Shown: positions 35,301 through 44,685, counted from the first letter of the stretch. The stretch is 64,000 nucleotides of DNA from Streptoalloteichus tenebrarius (GCF_024171885.1 NZ_JAMTCP010000031.1:1-64000), one strand, 5' to 3'. Numbers and translations are program-made. Notes: generated from the sequence alone by a model not told the origin.

Positions 35301-36110
35301 TCAGCCGAGGAAGTCGCCGAGCGGCACCGGAGTCAGGCCGTCCTGCGCCGCCCGGTTCAGGAACGCCTGGTAGTCGGCGACGAACGTCTTCCGGAAGTGC
35401 ATGAGCACGATGTCGCCGGGACGCAGCCGGTTGCCCGCCTGGAACTGCACGACCCCGTCGTTGACCGCCGCCGTCCAGTTCACGACCGCCCGCATGCCGC
35501 AGTCGGCGGCGGCGCGCAGCGTGGTCCCGTCGTACTTGCCGTACGGCGGACGGAAGAACACAGGACGACGCCCGTAGACCTGCCCGAACTTGTCGGCGGT
35601 CGCGCAGATCTCCCTGCGCTGCGCGTCGTAGGGGCGCCCCTTGAGGTCGGGGTGGCTGAGCGTGTGGTTCTCGATCGTCGCGCCCGCGTCCCGGAGCTGG
35701 CGGAAGTACTCGTGGTCGTTCTCCACGTAGCGGTCCGTCAGGAACAGGGTCGGCCGGGCGTTGGAGCGCCGGACCAGGTCGATCGCGGCCGGGTCGCGCA
35801 CCGCCCCGTCGTCGATCGTGATGAAGACCACCGGCTTGGTGGTCTCGATCCGGGTCACCACCGGAGCCCTCCCGTCCCTGGCGGGTGGCGCGCTCGCCTG
35901 CTTCTCCCCTACGGGGTAGGGGGCGGAGAAGGAGGGGACGGCCGGACCGGACGGCGCGGGCGTGGTGGTGGCCGTGGCGCTGTCCTGCCGCACGGGCGCC
36001 TGGCTGTTCGGCGCGGCCACCGGGTCGGCGGGAGAGCCACACGCGACGAGCGCCGACGCGGCCGCCACGGCGAGGACGCGCCGCGGCCAGACCCAGCCGC
36101 TGCCACCCAC
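35301..36110 (-). CDS. polysaccharide deacetylase lipoprotein
   Basis: 269 residues from GTG 36110 with AAGGGGG 6 nt upstream; the frame is open further up but lacks family sequence. Lipobox SALVAC near residue 22 predicts a surface lipoprotein; a Pro/Thr/Ser linker runs to about residue 75. The NodB domain has VVFITIDDG (metal Asp), NHTLSHPDLKG (H-x3-H-type metal motif) and FFRPPYGKYDG (motif 3), then DIVLMHFRKT with the later His. It likely removes acetyl groups from peptidoglycan or another wall polysaccharide. Confidence 0.9.
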   Translation of the reverse strand: MGGSGWVWPRRVLAVAAASALVACGSPADPVAAPNSQAPVRQDSATATTTPAPSGPAVPSFSAPYPVGEKQASAPPARDGRAPVVTRIETTKPVVFITIDDGAVRDPAAIDLVRRSNARPTLFLTDRYVENDHEYFRQLRDAGATIENHTLSHPDLKGRPYDAQRREICATADKFGQVYGRRPVFFRPPYGKYDGTTLRAAADCGMRAVVNWTAAVNDGVVQFQAGNRLRPGDIVLMHFRKTFVADYQAFLNRAAQDGLTPVPLGDFLG

Positions 36111-36384
36111 TCCGAGCCCCCTTCCAGCGACACCCGACTCGACAAGACGCCGCCCGGGCGGGGGCGTTGCGCGCGGTGAGAGCCAGGTCACCCTACCCCG
36201 AGGGCACGCACGCGCCCTCCACCCGTGGGCGGAGCGGGCTACCGCCCGGGGAGTACCGGGGAACTGGCCCCGGGAGCGACGCGCGCGCGGGACGCCGCCG
36301 GTGATCGTGGATCTCGTCGAACGAGGAGCACGCGACCCCAGCGTGCGTGACGGTGCACGTCGGTGCACGTTCAAGGAGGCTGAG

Positions 36385-36573
36385 ATGGCGATCCGCATGA
36401 CCCGCTCGGACGACCGGGTGCTGTTCGGCGTGGCCGGCGGCGTCGCGCGGCACTTCGGCTGGAGCCCCGGCAAGGTCCGACTGGCGTTCGTGCTCTCCTG
36501 CCTGCTGCCCGGCCCGCAGTTCCTCCTCTACCTGGTGCTCGCGCTGCTGATGCCCGCTCCGGCGCGCCACTGA
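36385..36573 (+). CDS. PspC-domain small membrane protein
   Basis: 62 residues from ATG 36385 with AAGGAGG 6-7 nt upstream. RSDDRVLFGVAGGVARHFGW is the PspC signature, followed by KVRLAFVLSCLLP and one membrane helix. Such minimal PspC proteins are common in actinobacteria and relate to membrane-stress sensing; the exact role is unknown. Confidence 0.9.
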   Translation: MAIRMTRSDDRVLFGVAGGVARHFGWSPGKVRLAFVLSCLLPGPQFLLYLVLALLMPAPARH

Positions 36574-36706
36574 CCCAGGAGAGCACCGCGGCCACGGGGC
36601 GCGGGCCGAGCGCCCGCGGACCCCCGCGATCACCCCGACGGAGCACCCGATGATCACCCGAACGGTCGATTAGCGTGTGCTCCGGCCCGGCCTGATCGGA
36701 GGAGAG

Positions 36707-37870
36707 TTGAGCGACCGTCTGCTGCCCGCACTCGTGGCGGTGTTCGCCGGAGCGGTGTTGGCGGTGTTGTTGTTCGTGCCCTACGTCGCCCGGCAGTACC
36801 GGCGACGGGGCGAGCTGGGGCCGGGACGGGCGGTGCTCGCGCTCGGACTGCTGGTCTACGGCCTCGCGGTAATCGCCTACGTGCTGTTGCCGCTGCCGCA
36901 GATCACGCCCGACTTCTGCTCAGGGCGCGGGTCCAGCCTCCAGCTCCACCCGCTCACCTTCCTGGCGGACATCCAGAAGGAGCAGGTCGGCAGCGGTGTC
37001 GCCGCGCTGCTGCGGAACCCGGCGTTCCAGCAGGTCGCGTTCAACGTGGCGCTCTTCGTGCCGCTGGGAATGTTCGTCCGGCACCTGTTCCGCAGGGGCG
37101 TCGCCGTCACCACGCTGATCGGCTTCTCCGCCTCGCTGCTGATCGAGGTCACGCAGGTCACCGGCGTGTGGTTCCTCTACCCCTGCCCGTACCGGCTGTT
37201 CGACGTCGACGACCTGCTGGCCAACACGGCGGGGGCCGTGCTCGGCGCGCTGCTCGCGCCGGTGCTGCGGCTGGTCCCCGGCCAGCGCGTGGAGGCCCCT
37301 GCCGAGGAACCCCGGCCCGTGACCACGGCGCGCCGCCTGCTGGGCATGCTGTGCGACCTGCTCGCCGTCGTGCTCACCGGGTCGACCCTGATGGTCGTCG
37401 TGAACATCGCGCTGTGGGGCAGCGGCGAGAGCGACCTCGACGGACCCTCGGTGGTGCTGCTGGCCACGGTCTCGTACTGGCTGCCGGCGCTGGCGCAACT
37501 CGGCCTCGTCCTCGCCGGCGACGCCACCCTCGGCGAACGTGTCGTCCGCGTCCGGGCCACCACCCGGTCGGGCGGGCGACCGGGCGTCGTCCGCCGGGTG
37601 GTCCGCTGGGCCTTCGGCATCGGCGGGTTCTCGGTGCTCGCCGGCCTGACCACCATGGGCTGGAGCGTCGCGGCGCTGCTCGCCTTCCTGCTCGGCTGTG
37701 CCAGCGTCCTCGCCGCGTGGCGCAGCCGGGGCCACCGCGGACTGGCCTGCGCCACCGCCGGGCTGGAGGTGGCGGACGCCAGGGCCGTGGGCGCCACGAC
37801 GGCGGGAGCCACGGCGGCGGGCATCACGACCGAGCCTCGGCCGACCCCCGGCCCCGCAGCCCGGGTCTGA
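36707..37870 (+). CDS. VanZ-like protein with C-terminal RDD-type domain
   Basis: Start TTG 36707 has GGAGGAG just upstream; GTG 36677 is the in-frame alternative without a ribosome binding site. The 387-residue product has a VanZ-like half (about 1-185: VAYVLLPLPQ, FNVALFVPLGMFVRHLF, ASLLIEVTQ, DVDDLLANTAGAVLG) and an RDD-like half (from about 205: RRLLGMLCDLLAVVL, ATLGERVVRVRATT). VanZ of enterococci gives low teicoplanin resistance; chromosomal VanZ-like proteins have unclear envelope roles. A Thr/Ala tail ends it. Confidence 0.85.
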   Translation: MSDRLLPALVAVFAGAVLAVLLFVPYVARQYRRRGELGPGRAVLALGLLVYGLAVIAYVLLPLPQITPDFCSGRGSSLQLHPLTFLADIQKEQVGSGVAALLRNPAFQQVAFNVALFVPLGMFVRHLFRRGVAVTTLIGFSASLLIEVTQVTGVWFLYPCPYRLFDVDDLLANTAGAVLGALLAPVLRLVPGQRVEAPAEEPRPVTTARRLLGMLCDLLAVVLTGSTLMVVVNIALWGSGESDLDGPSVVLLATVSYWLPALAQLGLVLAGDATLGERVVRVRATTRSGGRPGVVRRVVRWAFGIGGFSVLAGLTTMGWSVAALLAFLLGCASVLAAWRSRGHRGLACATAGLEVADARAVGATTAGATAAGITTEPRPTPGPAARV

Positions 37871-37974
37871 CCGCCGGACGGCGGCGCACACCGGGGCGCG
37901 GCGGCGGCCCCCGCCACCTGGCGCGGGTGTCCCGCACGGCGGGACACGACAGCCGTGGGCGATCATCGTCCTCG

Positions 37975-38005
37975 ACCCGCCCCCGGCCGGTGGCCGGGGG
38001 CGGGT
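37975..38005 (+). terminator. hairpin with perfect 14-bp stem after vanZ-like gene
   Basis: ACCCGCCCCCGGCC (37975-37988), loop GGT, GGCCGGGGGCGGGT (37992-38005). It sits 30 bp before the PEBP start, so it separates the two codirectional genes. Confidence 0.7.
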
Positions 38006-38035
38006 GTCCCGAAAGCACGTCGTGGAGGAGCGCCG

Positions 38036-38566
38036 ATGAGCCTCGAACGTCCCGTCGCCCCCGACCCCTACGAGCTGCTGCCCCGCGTCGGCTCGTTCAC
38101 CGTGACCAGCACGGACGTGCGCGACGGCGAGCCGATGTCGGACCAGCACGCGTTCTCCGGCGGCAACACCTCGCCGCATCTGAGCTGGACCGGGTTCCCC
38201 GAGGGCACCAGGAGCTTCGCCGTCACCTGCTTCGACCCGGACGCCCCCACCCCGAGCGGCTTCTGGCACTGGGTGGCGGTGAACATCCCGGCCTCGGTGA
38301 CCGAGCTGCCGGCCGGCGCCGGGGCCAAGGACGGCTCCGGCCTGCCGGAGGGCGCGTTCCACGTGCGCAACGACTACGGGTTCTCGGGCTTCGGCGGCGC
38401 CGCCCCGCCCGAGGGCGACCGCGCCCACCGGTACTACTTCGTGGTGCACGCGGTGGACGTGGACCGGCTGGACGTCGACGAGACGGTCACGCCGGCCGTG
38501 GTCAGCTTCAACCTGGCCTTCCACACCCTGGCCAGGGCGGTCATCACGCCGACCTACCAGAGCTGA
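38036..38566 (+). CDS. YbhB/YbcL-type phosphatidylethanolamine-binding-like protein
   Basis: 176 residues from ATG 38036 (GTGGAGGAG upstream). PEBP signatures: [33 protein letters not shown] (the D-P-D-x-P and GxxHW-type ligand site) and [12 protein letters not shown]. No signal peptide, so cytosolic. The physiological ligand of bacterial PEBPs is unknown. Confidence 0.9.
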   Translation: MSLERPVAPDPYELLPRVGSFTVTSTDVRDGEPMSDQHAFSGGNTSPHLSWTGFPEGTRSFAVTCFDPDAPTPSGFWHWVAVNIPASVTELPAGAGAKDGSGLPEGAFHVRNDYGFSGFGGAAPPEGDRAHRYYFVVHAVDVDRLDVDETVTPAVVSFNLAFHTLARAVITPTYQS

Positions 38567-38579
38567 GCGGCTCGCCGAC

Positions 38580-38616
38580 AGGGGCGCCGTCCGCGCGGGT
38601 CGCGGGCGGCGCCCCT
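38580..38616 (+). terminator. hairpin after PEBP gene
   Basis: AGGGGCGCCGTCCGCG (38580-38595) pairs with CGCGGGCGGCGCCCCT (38601-38616) with one G-T wobble and loop CGGGT, 13 bp past the stop. Confidence 0.75.
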
Positions 38617-38702
38617 CGGTCCTTCGGCGCCCCTCGGTCCTTCGGTATCCCTCGGTCCTTCGGTATCCCTCGGTCCTTCGGTATCGCTCGGTGTCCTTCG
38701 GT
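38613..38702. repeat. 18-bp tandem repeat, four copies plus one worn copy
   Basis: Unit CCCTCGGTCCTTCGGTAT at 38631, 38649 and 38667, with a first copy ending CGC at 38613 and a diverged copy from 38685. It fills most of the gap between the PEBP gene and mtr. Confidence 0.9.
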
Positions 38703-38797
38703 GTCCCCCGTGTGCCCGCCCACCTCGGCGGCGGGAATCGGCGTGGCGTCCCCCTGGTTGGCGTGGAGGAGCCCCAGCGAGAGGACAGGATGGGCAC

Positions 38798-40186
38798 GTG
38801 CGGCACTTCGACCTGGTGATCATCGGGACAGGCTCGGGCAACTCGATCCTCGACCCGCGGTTCGACGACTGGAACGTGGCGATCGTCGAGAAGGGCGTGT
38901 TCGGCGGGACCTGCCTGAACGTGGGGTGCATCCCCACCAAGATGTTCGTGCACACCGCCGACCTGGCCAACGCCCCCGCCGCCGGCGCCCGGCTCGGGGT
39001 GGACGCCCGGCTGACCGGGGTCCGCTGGCCCGAGGTCCGCGACCGGATCTTCGGGCGGATCGACCCGATCGCCGAGGGCGGCCGGCGCTACCGGGCCGAG
39101 GAGTGCGCCAACGTCACCGTCTACGCCGGGGAGGGCCGGTTCGTCGGCTCGAAGCGGCTGGCCGTCTCGACCGGCTCCGGCGAGGACGAGGTGATCACCG
39201 CGGACCGGTTCGTGCTCGCCGCGGGCAGCCGGCCGATCGTGCCGGACGTGGTCGGCATCGAGCAGGTCGGCTTCCACACCAACGAGGACGTGATGCGCCT
39301 CGCCGAGCTGCCCCGCCGCATGGTGATCCTCGGCAGCGGGTTCGTCGCCACCGAGTTCGCCCACGTGTTCGGCTCGTTCGGGGTGGACGTGACCCTCGTC
39401 GCCCGGTCCGACCTCCTGCTGCGCGGCCAGGACCTGGACGTGGCCACCCGGTTCACCGAACTGGCCGAGCGGCGCTGGGACGTGCGACGCAACCGCAAGG
39501 CCGTGCGGGCCGAGCGGGACGGCGACGTCACCCGCCTGCACCTGGAGGGGCCGGACGGCGCCGAGGTGGTGGAGGGCGAGGCGCTGCTCGTCGCCGTGGG
39601 CCGCCGCCCCAACTCCGACCTGCTCAACCTCGGCGCGACGGGTGTCACCACGCATCCCGACGGCCGCGTCGTGGTCGACTGCCACCAGCGGACCGAGGTG
39701 GACGGGATCTACGCGCTCGGCGACCTCAGCTCGCCCTACCAGCTCAAGCACGTGGCCAACCACGAGGCGAGGGTCGTGCAGCACAACCTGCTGCACCCCG
39801 ACGCCCCGGTGAGCACCGACCACCGGTTCGTGCCGCACGCGGTGTTCTCCTCGCCGCAGGTCGCCTCGGTCGGGCTGACCGAGCAGCAGGCGCGGGCCCG
39901 AGGGGTGCGGTACGTGACCGCCACCCAGCAGTACGCGGGCATCGCCTACGGCTGGGCGATGGAGGACACCACGGGCTTCTGCAAGCTGCTCGCGGACCCG
40001 GCCGACGGCCGCCTGCTCGGCGCGCACATCATCGGCCCGCAGGCGCCGACCCTGATCCAGCCGCTGGTCCAGGCGATGCACTTCGGCCTGGACGCCCGCT
40101 CGATGGCGCGCGGCCAGTACTGGATCCACCCGTCGATGCCGGAGCTGGTGGAGAACGCCCTGCTCAACCTGCCGCTGGACGACTGA
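38798..40186 (+). CDS. mtr: mycothione reductase
   Basis: 462-residue FAD disulfide reductase that regenerates mycothiol with NADPH. FAD motif IIGTGSGNS, redox pair GGTCLNVGCIPTK (Cys39/Cys44), NAD(P) motif VILGSGFVATEFAHVF, and YALGDLSSPYQLKHVAN for the second FAD site; the C-terminal interface carries IHPSMPELVENAL with the His-Glu pair. GSGNS in place of the usual GGGPGG-type motif and the absent extra N-terminus fit Mtr rather than glutathione or lipoamide reductase. Start GTG 38798 with GAGAGGACAGG upstream. It shows the host makes mycothiol. Confidence 0.95.
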   Translation: MRHFDLVIIGTGSGNSILDPRFDDWNVAIVEKGVFGGTCLNVGCIPTKMFVHTADLANAPAAGARLGVDARLTGVRWPEVRDRIFGRIDPIAEGGRRYRAEECANVTVYAGEGRFVGSKRLAVSTGSGEDEVITADRFVLAAGSRPIVPDVVGIEQVGFHTNEDVMRLAELPRRMVILGSGFVATEFAHVFGSFGVDVTLVARSDLLLRGQDLDVATRFTELAERRWDVRRNRKAVRAERDGDVTRLHLEGPDGAEVVEGEALLVAVGRRPNSDLLNLGATGVTTHPDGRVVVDCHQRTEVDGIYALGDLSSPYQLKHVANHEARVVQHNLLHPDAPVSTDHRFVPHAVFSSPQVASVGLTEQQARARGVRYVTATQQYAGIAYGWAMEDTTGFCKLLADPADGRLLGAHIIGPQAPTLIQPLVQAMHFGLDARSMARGQYWIHPSMPELVENALLNLPLDD

Positions 40187-40213
40187 GTCAACCAAGTCAA
40201 CCAAGTCAACTGA
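40187..40213. repeat. three tandem copies of a 9-bp unit
   Basis: GTCAACCAA repeats three times (the last ending CTG) directly after the mtr stop codon. Confidence 0.8.
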
Positions 40214-40223
40214 GCCACCGAAC

Positions 40224-40260
40224 GCCAGCGGCCCGGCGGGACTCCCGCCGGGCCGCTGGC
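40224..40260. terminator. bidirectional hairpin, perfect 17-bp stem
   Basis: GCCAGCGGCCCGGCGGG (40224-40240), loop ACT, then the exact reverse complement at 40244-40260, between converging mtr and MFS genes. Confidence 0.9.
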
Positions 40261-40340
40261 CGTCGTCGTGTCGTCGGGCGTCCCCCGACCCGGCTCAGAC
40301 GCGCGCCGAACGCGGCTCAGAGGCGATCAGACGTCGCTCA

Positions 40341-40390
40341 GTGCCGTTCAGTGCCGCTCAGTGCCGTTCAGTGCCGTTCAGTGCCGCTCG
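40341..40390. repeat. five tandem copies of a 10-bp unit
   Basis: GTGCCG(T/C)TCA repeats at 40341, 40351, 40361, 40371 and 40381 (last copy ending CG), just past the MFS stop codon. Confidence 0.9.
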
Positions 40391-40405
40391 GACGTCGATT
40401 GTCGC

Positions 40406-41686
40406 TCAGACGTGGCGCGGACGGCCGGCCAGCCAGCCGAGCACGATCTGCACCAGCAGCACGGCGACCAGCAGCACCAGCGAGGCGGTCCAGCCGCCGG
40501 TGGCGCCGTGCAGGCTGCCCACCAGGAACGGGCCGGTCGCCGAGATCAGGTAGCCGAAGCTCTGCGCCATCGCCGACAGCGCCGCCGTGTCCGCGCCGGT
40601 GCGGGCGCGGAGGCTGATCAACGTCAGGGCCAGCGGGAAGATGCCCATCCCGATGCCGATGAGCAGGATCCACAGGCCGGGGGCGAAGGCGGGGGCCAGC
40701 AGCAGGCCGAGGAAGCCGGCCAGGCCGGACAGCACCAGCGCCACGGCCATGCCGGACTGCGAGCGGTAGCGGGCGGCCAGCGGCGGCGCGGCGAAGCTGA
40801 TCGGCACGCCGATGACCATGACCACGGCCAGCAGCACGCCGGCCGTGGCGGCGTCCACCCCGGCCACGTCCCGCAGGATGTTCGGCAGCCAGCCCATGAC
40901 GGTGTAGGCGATCAGCGACTGGAGTCCGAAGAACACGGTGATCACCCAGGCGAGCGGGCTCCGCAGCAGCGAGCGCCGGGCCTCGGCCGGCGCGCTTCGC
41001 GTGGTGGCGGTCCGCCGCGCGCTCCGCAGGGACGGCAGCCACACCAGCAGCGCGGCCAACGCCAGCAGCGCCCACGCGCCCACGGCCCATCGCCAGCCGC
41101 CGGTGGCATGGTCGAGCGGCACGGTGGCCGCGGCGGCGACGGCGCCGCCGGCGGTCAGGGAGGCGCTGTACGCGCCGGTCACCGGGCCGATCCGGCCAGG
41201 GAATGACTCCTTGACGACCACCGGGATCAGCACGTTGCAGACCGCGATCGCGGAGCTGGTGACGAACGTGCCGGCCATCAGCACCGAGGGCCCGCCAAGC
41301 ACGCGGACCACCAGTCCGGCCATCAACAGCGCGAGGGCCAGGCCGATCGCGCCCCTGGCCCCGAGCTTCCTGGCCAGCCACGGGGTGCCCATCGCGGCGA
41401 GGCCGAAGCAGAGCGTCGGCACGGCGGTCACGACGCTGACCCAGGTGTCGGAGACGGCCAGCGCGGAGGTGACCTCGGACAGCACCGCGGCGAGGCTGGT
41501 GACCGCCGGCCGCAGGTTCGCCGCGGCCAGCACGACGCCGGCCACGAGCAGCGCGCCGCCCGTGACCGCGACCGCGGGGCGGGCGGACAGCCGAGTTTCC
41601 GTCGTCCCCTCTGCCACGCCGGCGTCCGGAATGGCAGGGTTGTCCTTCTGACGGATGTCGGGCTGCACCTGTGGTTCGACGGTCAC
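40406..41686 (-). CDS. MFS transporter, CynX/NimT-like
   Basis: 426 residues from GTG 41686 (VTVEPQVQPD). Twelve membrane helices; after a polar N-terminus of about 40 residues, VVLAAANLRPAVTSLAAVLSEV is the signature of the CynX/NimT (cyanate/2-nitroimidazole) branch. The substrate cannot be assigned; family members include efflux and uptake proteins. Only 48 bp separate it from the divergent GntR regulator, with an inverted repeat between, so it is probably that regulator's target. Confidence 0.9.
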   Translation of the reverse strand: MTVEPQVQPDIRQKDNPAIPDAGVAEGTTETRLSARPAVAVTGGALLVAGVVLAAANLRPAVTSLAAVLSEVTSALAVSDTWVSVVTAVPTLCFGLAAMGTPWLARKLGARGAIGLALALLMAGLVVRVLGGPSVLMAGTFVTSSAIAVCNVLIPVVVKESFPGRIGPVTGAYSASLTAGGAVAAAATVPLDHATGGWRWAVGAWALLALAALLVWLPSLRSARRTATTRSAPAEARRSLLRSPLAWVITVFFGLQSLIAYTVMGWLPNILRDVAGVDAATAGVLLAVVMVIGVPISFAAPPLAARYRSQSGMAVALVLSGLAGFLGLLLAPAFAPGLWILLIGIGMGIFPLALTLISLRARTGADTAALSAMAQSFGYLISATGPFLVGSLHGATGGWTASLVLLVAVLLVQIVLGWLAGRPRHV

Positions 41687-41701
41687 GCCGCATAGTGTGG
41701 C

Positions 41702-41716
41702 AAACATAGGATGTTT
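41702..41716. promoter_or_regulatory. inverted repeat between MFS and gntR genes, probable operator
   Basis: AAACAT-AGG-ATGTTT (41702-41716), a perfect 6-bp inverted repeat in an AT-rich 48-bp divergent intergenic gap. Confidence 0.65.
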
Positions 41717-41734
41717 GGATGAAAGGATGAGACG

Positions 41735-42421
41735 GTGCCGTTGGCCACAACCCGGCGAGCCGGCCTCGTCGAGCAGGTGATCGAGCAGATGCGGGAGCTG
41801 GTCACCAGCGGCGAATGGCCGGTCGGGCAACGCATCCCGCCGGAACCGGAGCTGGTCTCGGCCCTCGGCGTGGGGCGCAACACCGTGCGGGAGGCGGTGC
41901 GCGCGCTCGCCCACGCCGGGCTGCTGGAGGTGCGTCAGGGCGACGGCACCTTCGTGCGGGCCACCAGCGAGCTGTCCGGCGCCGTCCGCCGCCTCTGCGG
42001 CTCGGAGCTGCGCGAGGTACTGGAGGTCCGCCGGGCGCTGGAGGTCGAGGGAGCGCGACTCGCGGCCGTCCGCCGGACCGACGAGGACCTGCGCCGACTG
42101 GAGGAGTCGCTGGCCGCCAGGGACGCCGCCACCGAGGAGGGCGACGGCGAGCGCGTCGCCGAGACCGACACCGCCTTCCACCTCCTGCTCGTGGAGTGCG
42201 CGCACAACCCGGTGCTGACCGAGCTGTACCGGGGGTTCACCGAGGCGGTCCGGGCCAGCGTGGTGACCACGTTCGACCTCAGGGCCCAGTCCCAGGAGCT
42301 GATCTCCCACACCGCGCTGCTCGACGCGGTGCGCGACCAGGACCCGGAACGGGCGGCGGTCGAGGCCGGCGGCTTCCTGGAGGAGATCCTGTGCCGGCTC
42401 GGCCAGACCGAGCAGGACTGA
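41735..42421 (+). CDS. FadR-subfamily GntR transcriptional regulator
   Basis: 228 residues from GTG 41735. Winged HTH (about 10-78): LVEQVIEQMRELVTSGEWPVGQRIPPEPELVSALGVGRNTVREAVRALAHAGLLEVRQGDGTFV in consecutive segments typical of FadR. The helical FCD domain (about 95-220) has the ETDTAFHLLLVECAHNPVL segment and a later His in ISHTALLDAV, likely ligand or metal residues. Divergent from the MFS gene; probably represses it through the 41702 site. Confidence 0.9.
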   Translation: MPLATTRRAGLVEQVIEQMRELVTSGEWPVGQRIPPEPELVSALGVGRNTVREAVRALAHAGLLEVRQGDGTFVRATSELSGAVRRLCGSELREVLEVRRALEVEGARLAAVRRTDEDLRRLEESLAARDAATEEGDGERVAETDTAFHLLLVECAHNPVLTELYRGFTEAVRASVVTTFDLRAQSQELISHTALLDAVRDQDPERAAVEAGGFLEEILCRLGQTEQD

Positions 42422-43097
42422 CGGCGCGACGGGCCGGGGCTGGTCTCCCGACATGACTCGCCCCGCCCCCCCGCTGGCCGTTCCGTCGGGAGAGCGCGAA
42501 GTGCCCACGCGAGACATGTCCTGTGCCGCCTGAATCCGGCGGCGGGGAACGCGGTGAGCGCGTCGACCAGGATCGTGAGCAGTAGGTGATCGTTCGCTGC
42601 CACGACAACTTGGTCCCGGGGTCGCTCGCCCGGTGCCGCCCTGTTCGGCGCGGTACGCGCCATCGGATAGGGCGGCCTGATCGAACGGGACGCGTCTCCG
42701 ACTTCCGCTTTGTCGAAGGATCTCCGGCCACTTTGTCGAGGATCTCCGGCCACTGGGACTCGCGGGCTTCCACAGGGCTTGGCGAACGCGCCTGATCCTC
42801 CCGGGCTCACGTCAACACATCCGTCCACAATGGACTAACCAGCGCGCCGGCCCACCCGCCGCGACACCCCGAACCAGCGACTTGTCAGCCGCCCTCGCGC
42901 CGCGCGATCATAAATTTAGGGGTTCCCCCAAGTAACGCTGTTTTGGATGATTTGGCGCGCTGAGGGTGCCGAAAACGCGGCCACGTCGGGCGAATCGGCA
43001 GGCTCCTCGTGCGGATCGGTGACAGGTTCTGGTTCGCCGCGAAGTTCCCCAGGCTTCCTGAGGCCTCGTCACGGCCTTCCCAGTCTTCTCCAGGCCC
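42422..43097. other. 676-bp gap with no supported gene
   Basis: All frames here look like noise. It holds an imperfect direct repeat (CTTTGTCGAAGGATCTCCGG... at 42708-42730 and, one base shorter, 42731-42752), a GTCCACAATGGAC palindrome (42823-42835) and an AT-rich patch (ATAAATTTAGGGG, about 42910-42922; local GC far below the window). It may be eroded mobile DNA, but no transposase motif can be read. Confidence 0.5.
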
Positions 43098-44636
43098 TCA
43101 GGGTTCCATCGGCGGAGCGCCGGGCGGCACCGTGCGCAGGCCCGCGGGCGCGCCCTCGTCGAGCAGCCGCAACACCGCGTCCGTGTCGAGGTGCCGCTCG
43201 ACGAGATCCCCGAGCAGATCGAGCTGGGCCGCGCGCGCCGCCGCGAACGCGACGTCCGGCGCCGGCACGAACCCGTCACGGCCAGCGCGCTCCGCCGCCC
43301 AGCGCAGGAACGCCCGACGGAAGTCGTCGTTCTCGAACAGCCCGTGCCAGTGGGTCCCGACGACGTTCTCCCGCACGCCGCCCTCGGGCTCCCCGCCCGG
43401 CAACGTCACCAGCGGCGCCAGGCCGTCGCCTCGCCGCACGACCCGCCCGTGATGGATCTCGTACCCGGTGACGGCGTGCCCGAACGCCTCACCCACGGGC
43501 CGGGTGAGCGTCTTGTCCGGCGCGAAGGCGACGTCGACGTCAAGCAACCCCAGCCCCGGCACGACGCCCGCGCCCGACTCCACCGGGTCGTCGATGCGCC
43601 GCGACAGCATCTGGAACCCCCCGCAGACGCCCAGCACGGGCAGCCCCCGCTCCGCGTGCGCCCGCACCGCGTCGGCGAGCCCGGTGCGCCGCAACCAGTC
43701 CAGGTCCGTCACGGTGGCCTTCGAGCCGGGCAGCACCACCAGGTCGGCGTCGGCGAGCCGGGAGGGCTCGGTGGCGAACCGGACCGAGACCCCGGGCTCG
43801 GCGGCCAACGCCTCCACGTCGGTGGCGTTGGAGATGCGGGGCAGTCGGACCACGGCCACCCGCAGCCACTGACCACCGACCGGCGGCCTCGGCCGGCCGA
43901 CCACGCCGTCCGCCGCGTAGGACAACGAGTCCTCGGCGTCCAGCCACAGCTCCTCCCGCCACGGCAGCACGCCGTGCACGGGCCGGCCGGTCAGCGCGCG
44001 GAGCTGCCGCAGCCCCGGTTCGAGCAGCGCGGGGTCCCCCCGGAACTTGTTGATGACGAACCCGGCCACCAACGCCTGGTCGGCCGGGTCGAGCAGGGCC
44101 AGCGTGCCGAACAGGTGCGCGAACACGCCGCCCCGGTCGATGTCCCCGACGACCAGCACCGGCAGGCCGGCCGCCCTGGCCAGGCCCATGTTCGCGATGT
44201 CGTTCGCCCTGAGGTTGATCTCGGTCGGGGAGCCGGCGCCCTCGCACACCACGGCGTCGAAGTCCCGGCGCAGCCCGTCGAGCGTGGCGTGCACGGTCCT
44301 GGCCAGCTCGGCCTTGCGCTCCCGGTAGGACAGCGCGGTCACCTCGCCGACCGCCCTCCCCAGCACGACGACCTGCGAGCTGCGGTCGCCCCCCGGCTTG
44401 AGCAGGACCGGGTTGAACCGCACGCTCGGCTCCAGCCCGGCCGCGGCCGCCTGGAGCGCCTGGGCCCGGCCGATCTCGCCGCCGTCCGGCGTGACGACCG
44501 AGTTGTTCGACATGTTCTGGGCCTTGAACGGGGCGACCCGCACCCCCCGGCGGGCCAGCCACCGGCACAGCCCCGCCACCAGGACGCTCTTCCCCGCGTC
44601 CGAGGTGGTTCCGGCGACCAGCAACGCACCGCCCAC
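43098..44636 (-). CDS. cobQ: cobyric acid synthase
   Basis: 512 residues from GTG 44636 with GAGGGGAGG upstream; the frame continues to 45257 without family sequence. ATP-dependent amidation of cobyrinic acid a,c-diamide at four positions, using glutamine. N-terminal P-loop-like [44 protein letters not shown] and [16 protein letters not shown]; the glutamine amidotransferase half has the nucleophile in GVCGGFQML and the His in [11 protein letters not shown]. No other cobalamin genes are in the window. Confidence 0.95.
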   Translation of the reverse strand: MGGALLVAGTTSDAGKSVLVAGLCRWLARRGVRVAPFKAQNMSNNSVVTPDGGEIGRAQALQAAAAGLEPSVRFNPVLLKPGGDRSSQVVVLGRAVGEVTALSYRERKAELARTVHATLDGLRRDFDAVVCEGAGSPTEINLRANDIANMGLARAAGLPVLVVGDIDRGGVFAHLFGTLALLDPADQALVAGFVINKFRGDPALLEPGLRQLRALTGRPVHGVLPWREELWLDAEDSLSYAADGVVGRPRPPVGGQWLRVAVVRLPRISNATDVEALAAEPGVSVRFATEPSRLADADLVVLPGSKATVTDLDWLRRTGLADAVRAHAERGLPVLGVCGGFQMLSRRIDDPVESGAGVVPGLGLLDVDVAFAPDKTLTRPVGEAFGHAVTGYEIHHGRVVRRGDGLAPLVTLPGGEPEGGVRENVVGTHWHGLFENDDFRRAFLRWAAERAGRDGFVPAPDVAFAAARAAQLDLLGDLVERHLDTDAVLRLLDEGAPAGLRTVPPGAPPMEP

Positions 44637-44685
44637 GGCGCGACCTCCCCTCACGCGACCCTCGTCGGGTGACATCATCCGGGGC

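Noticed and set aside
36193-36657. Minus-strand frame over the PspC gene
   Set aside because: The plus strand carries AAGGAGG-ATG and the full PspC signature; the opposite frame has none.
36920-40204. Open frame of 1,094 codons on the minus strand
   Set aside because: It covers the vanZ-like, PEBP and mtr genes, all clearly coding on the plus strand. No recognisable domain.
42586-42795. Small open frames in the gntR-cobQ gap
   Set aside because: No ribosome binding site, no motif, and composition like the noise frames elsewhere.
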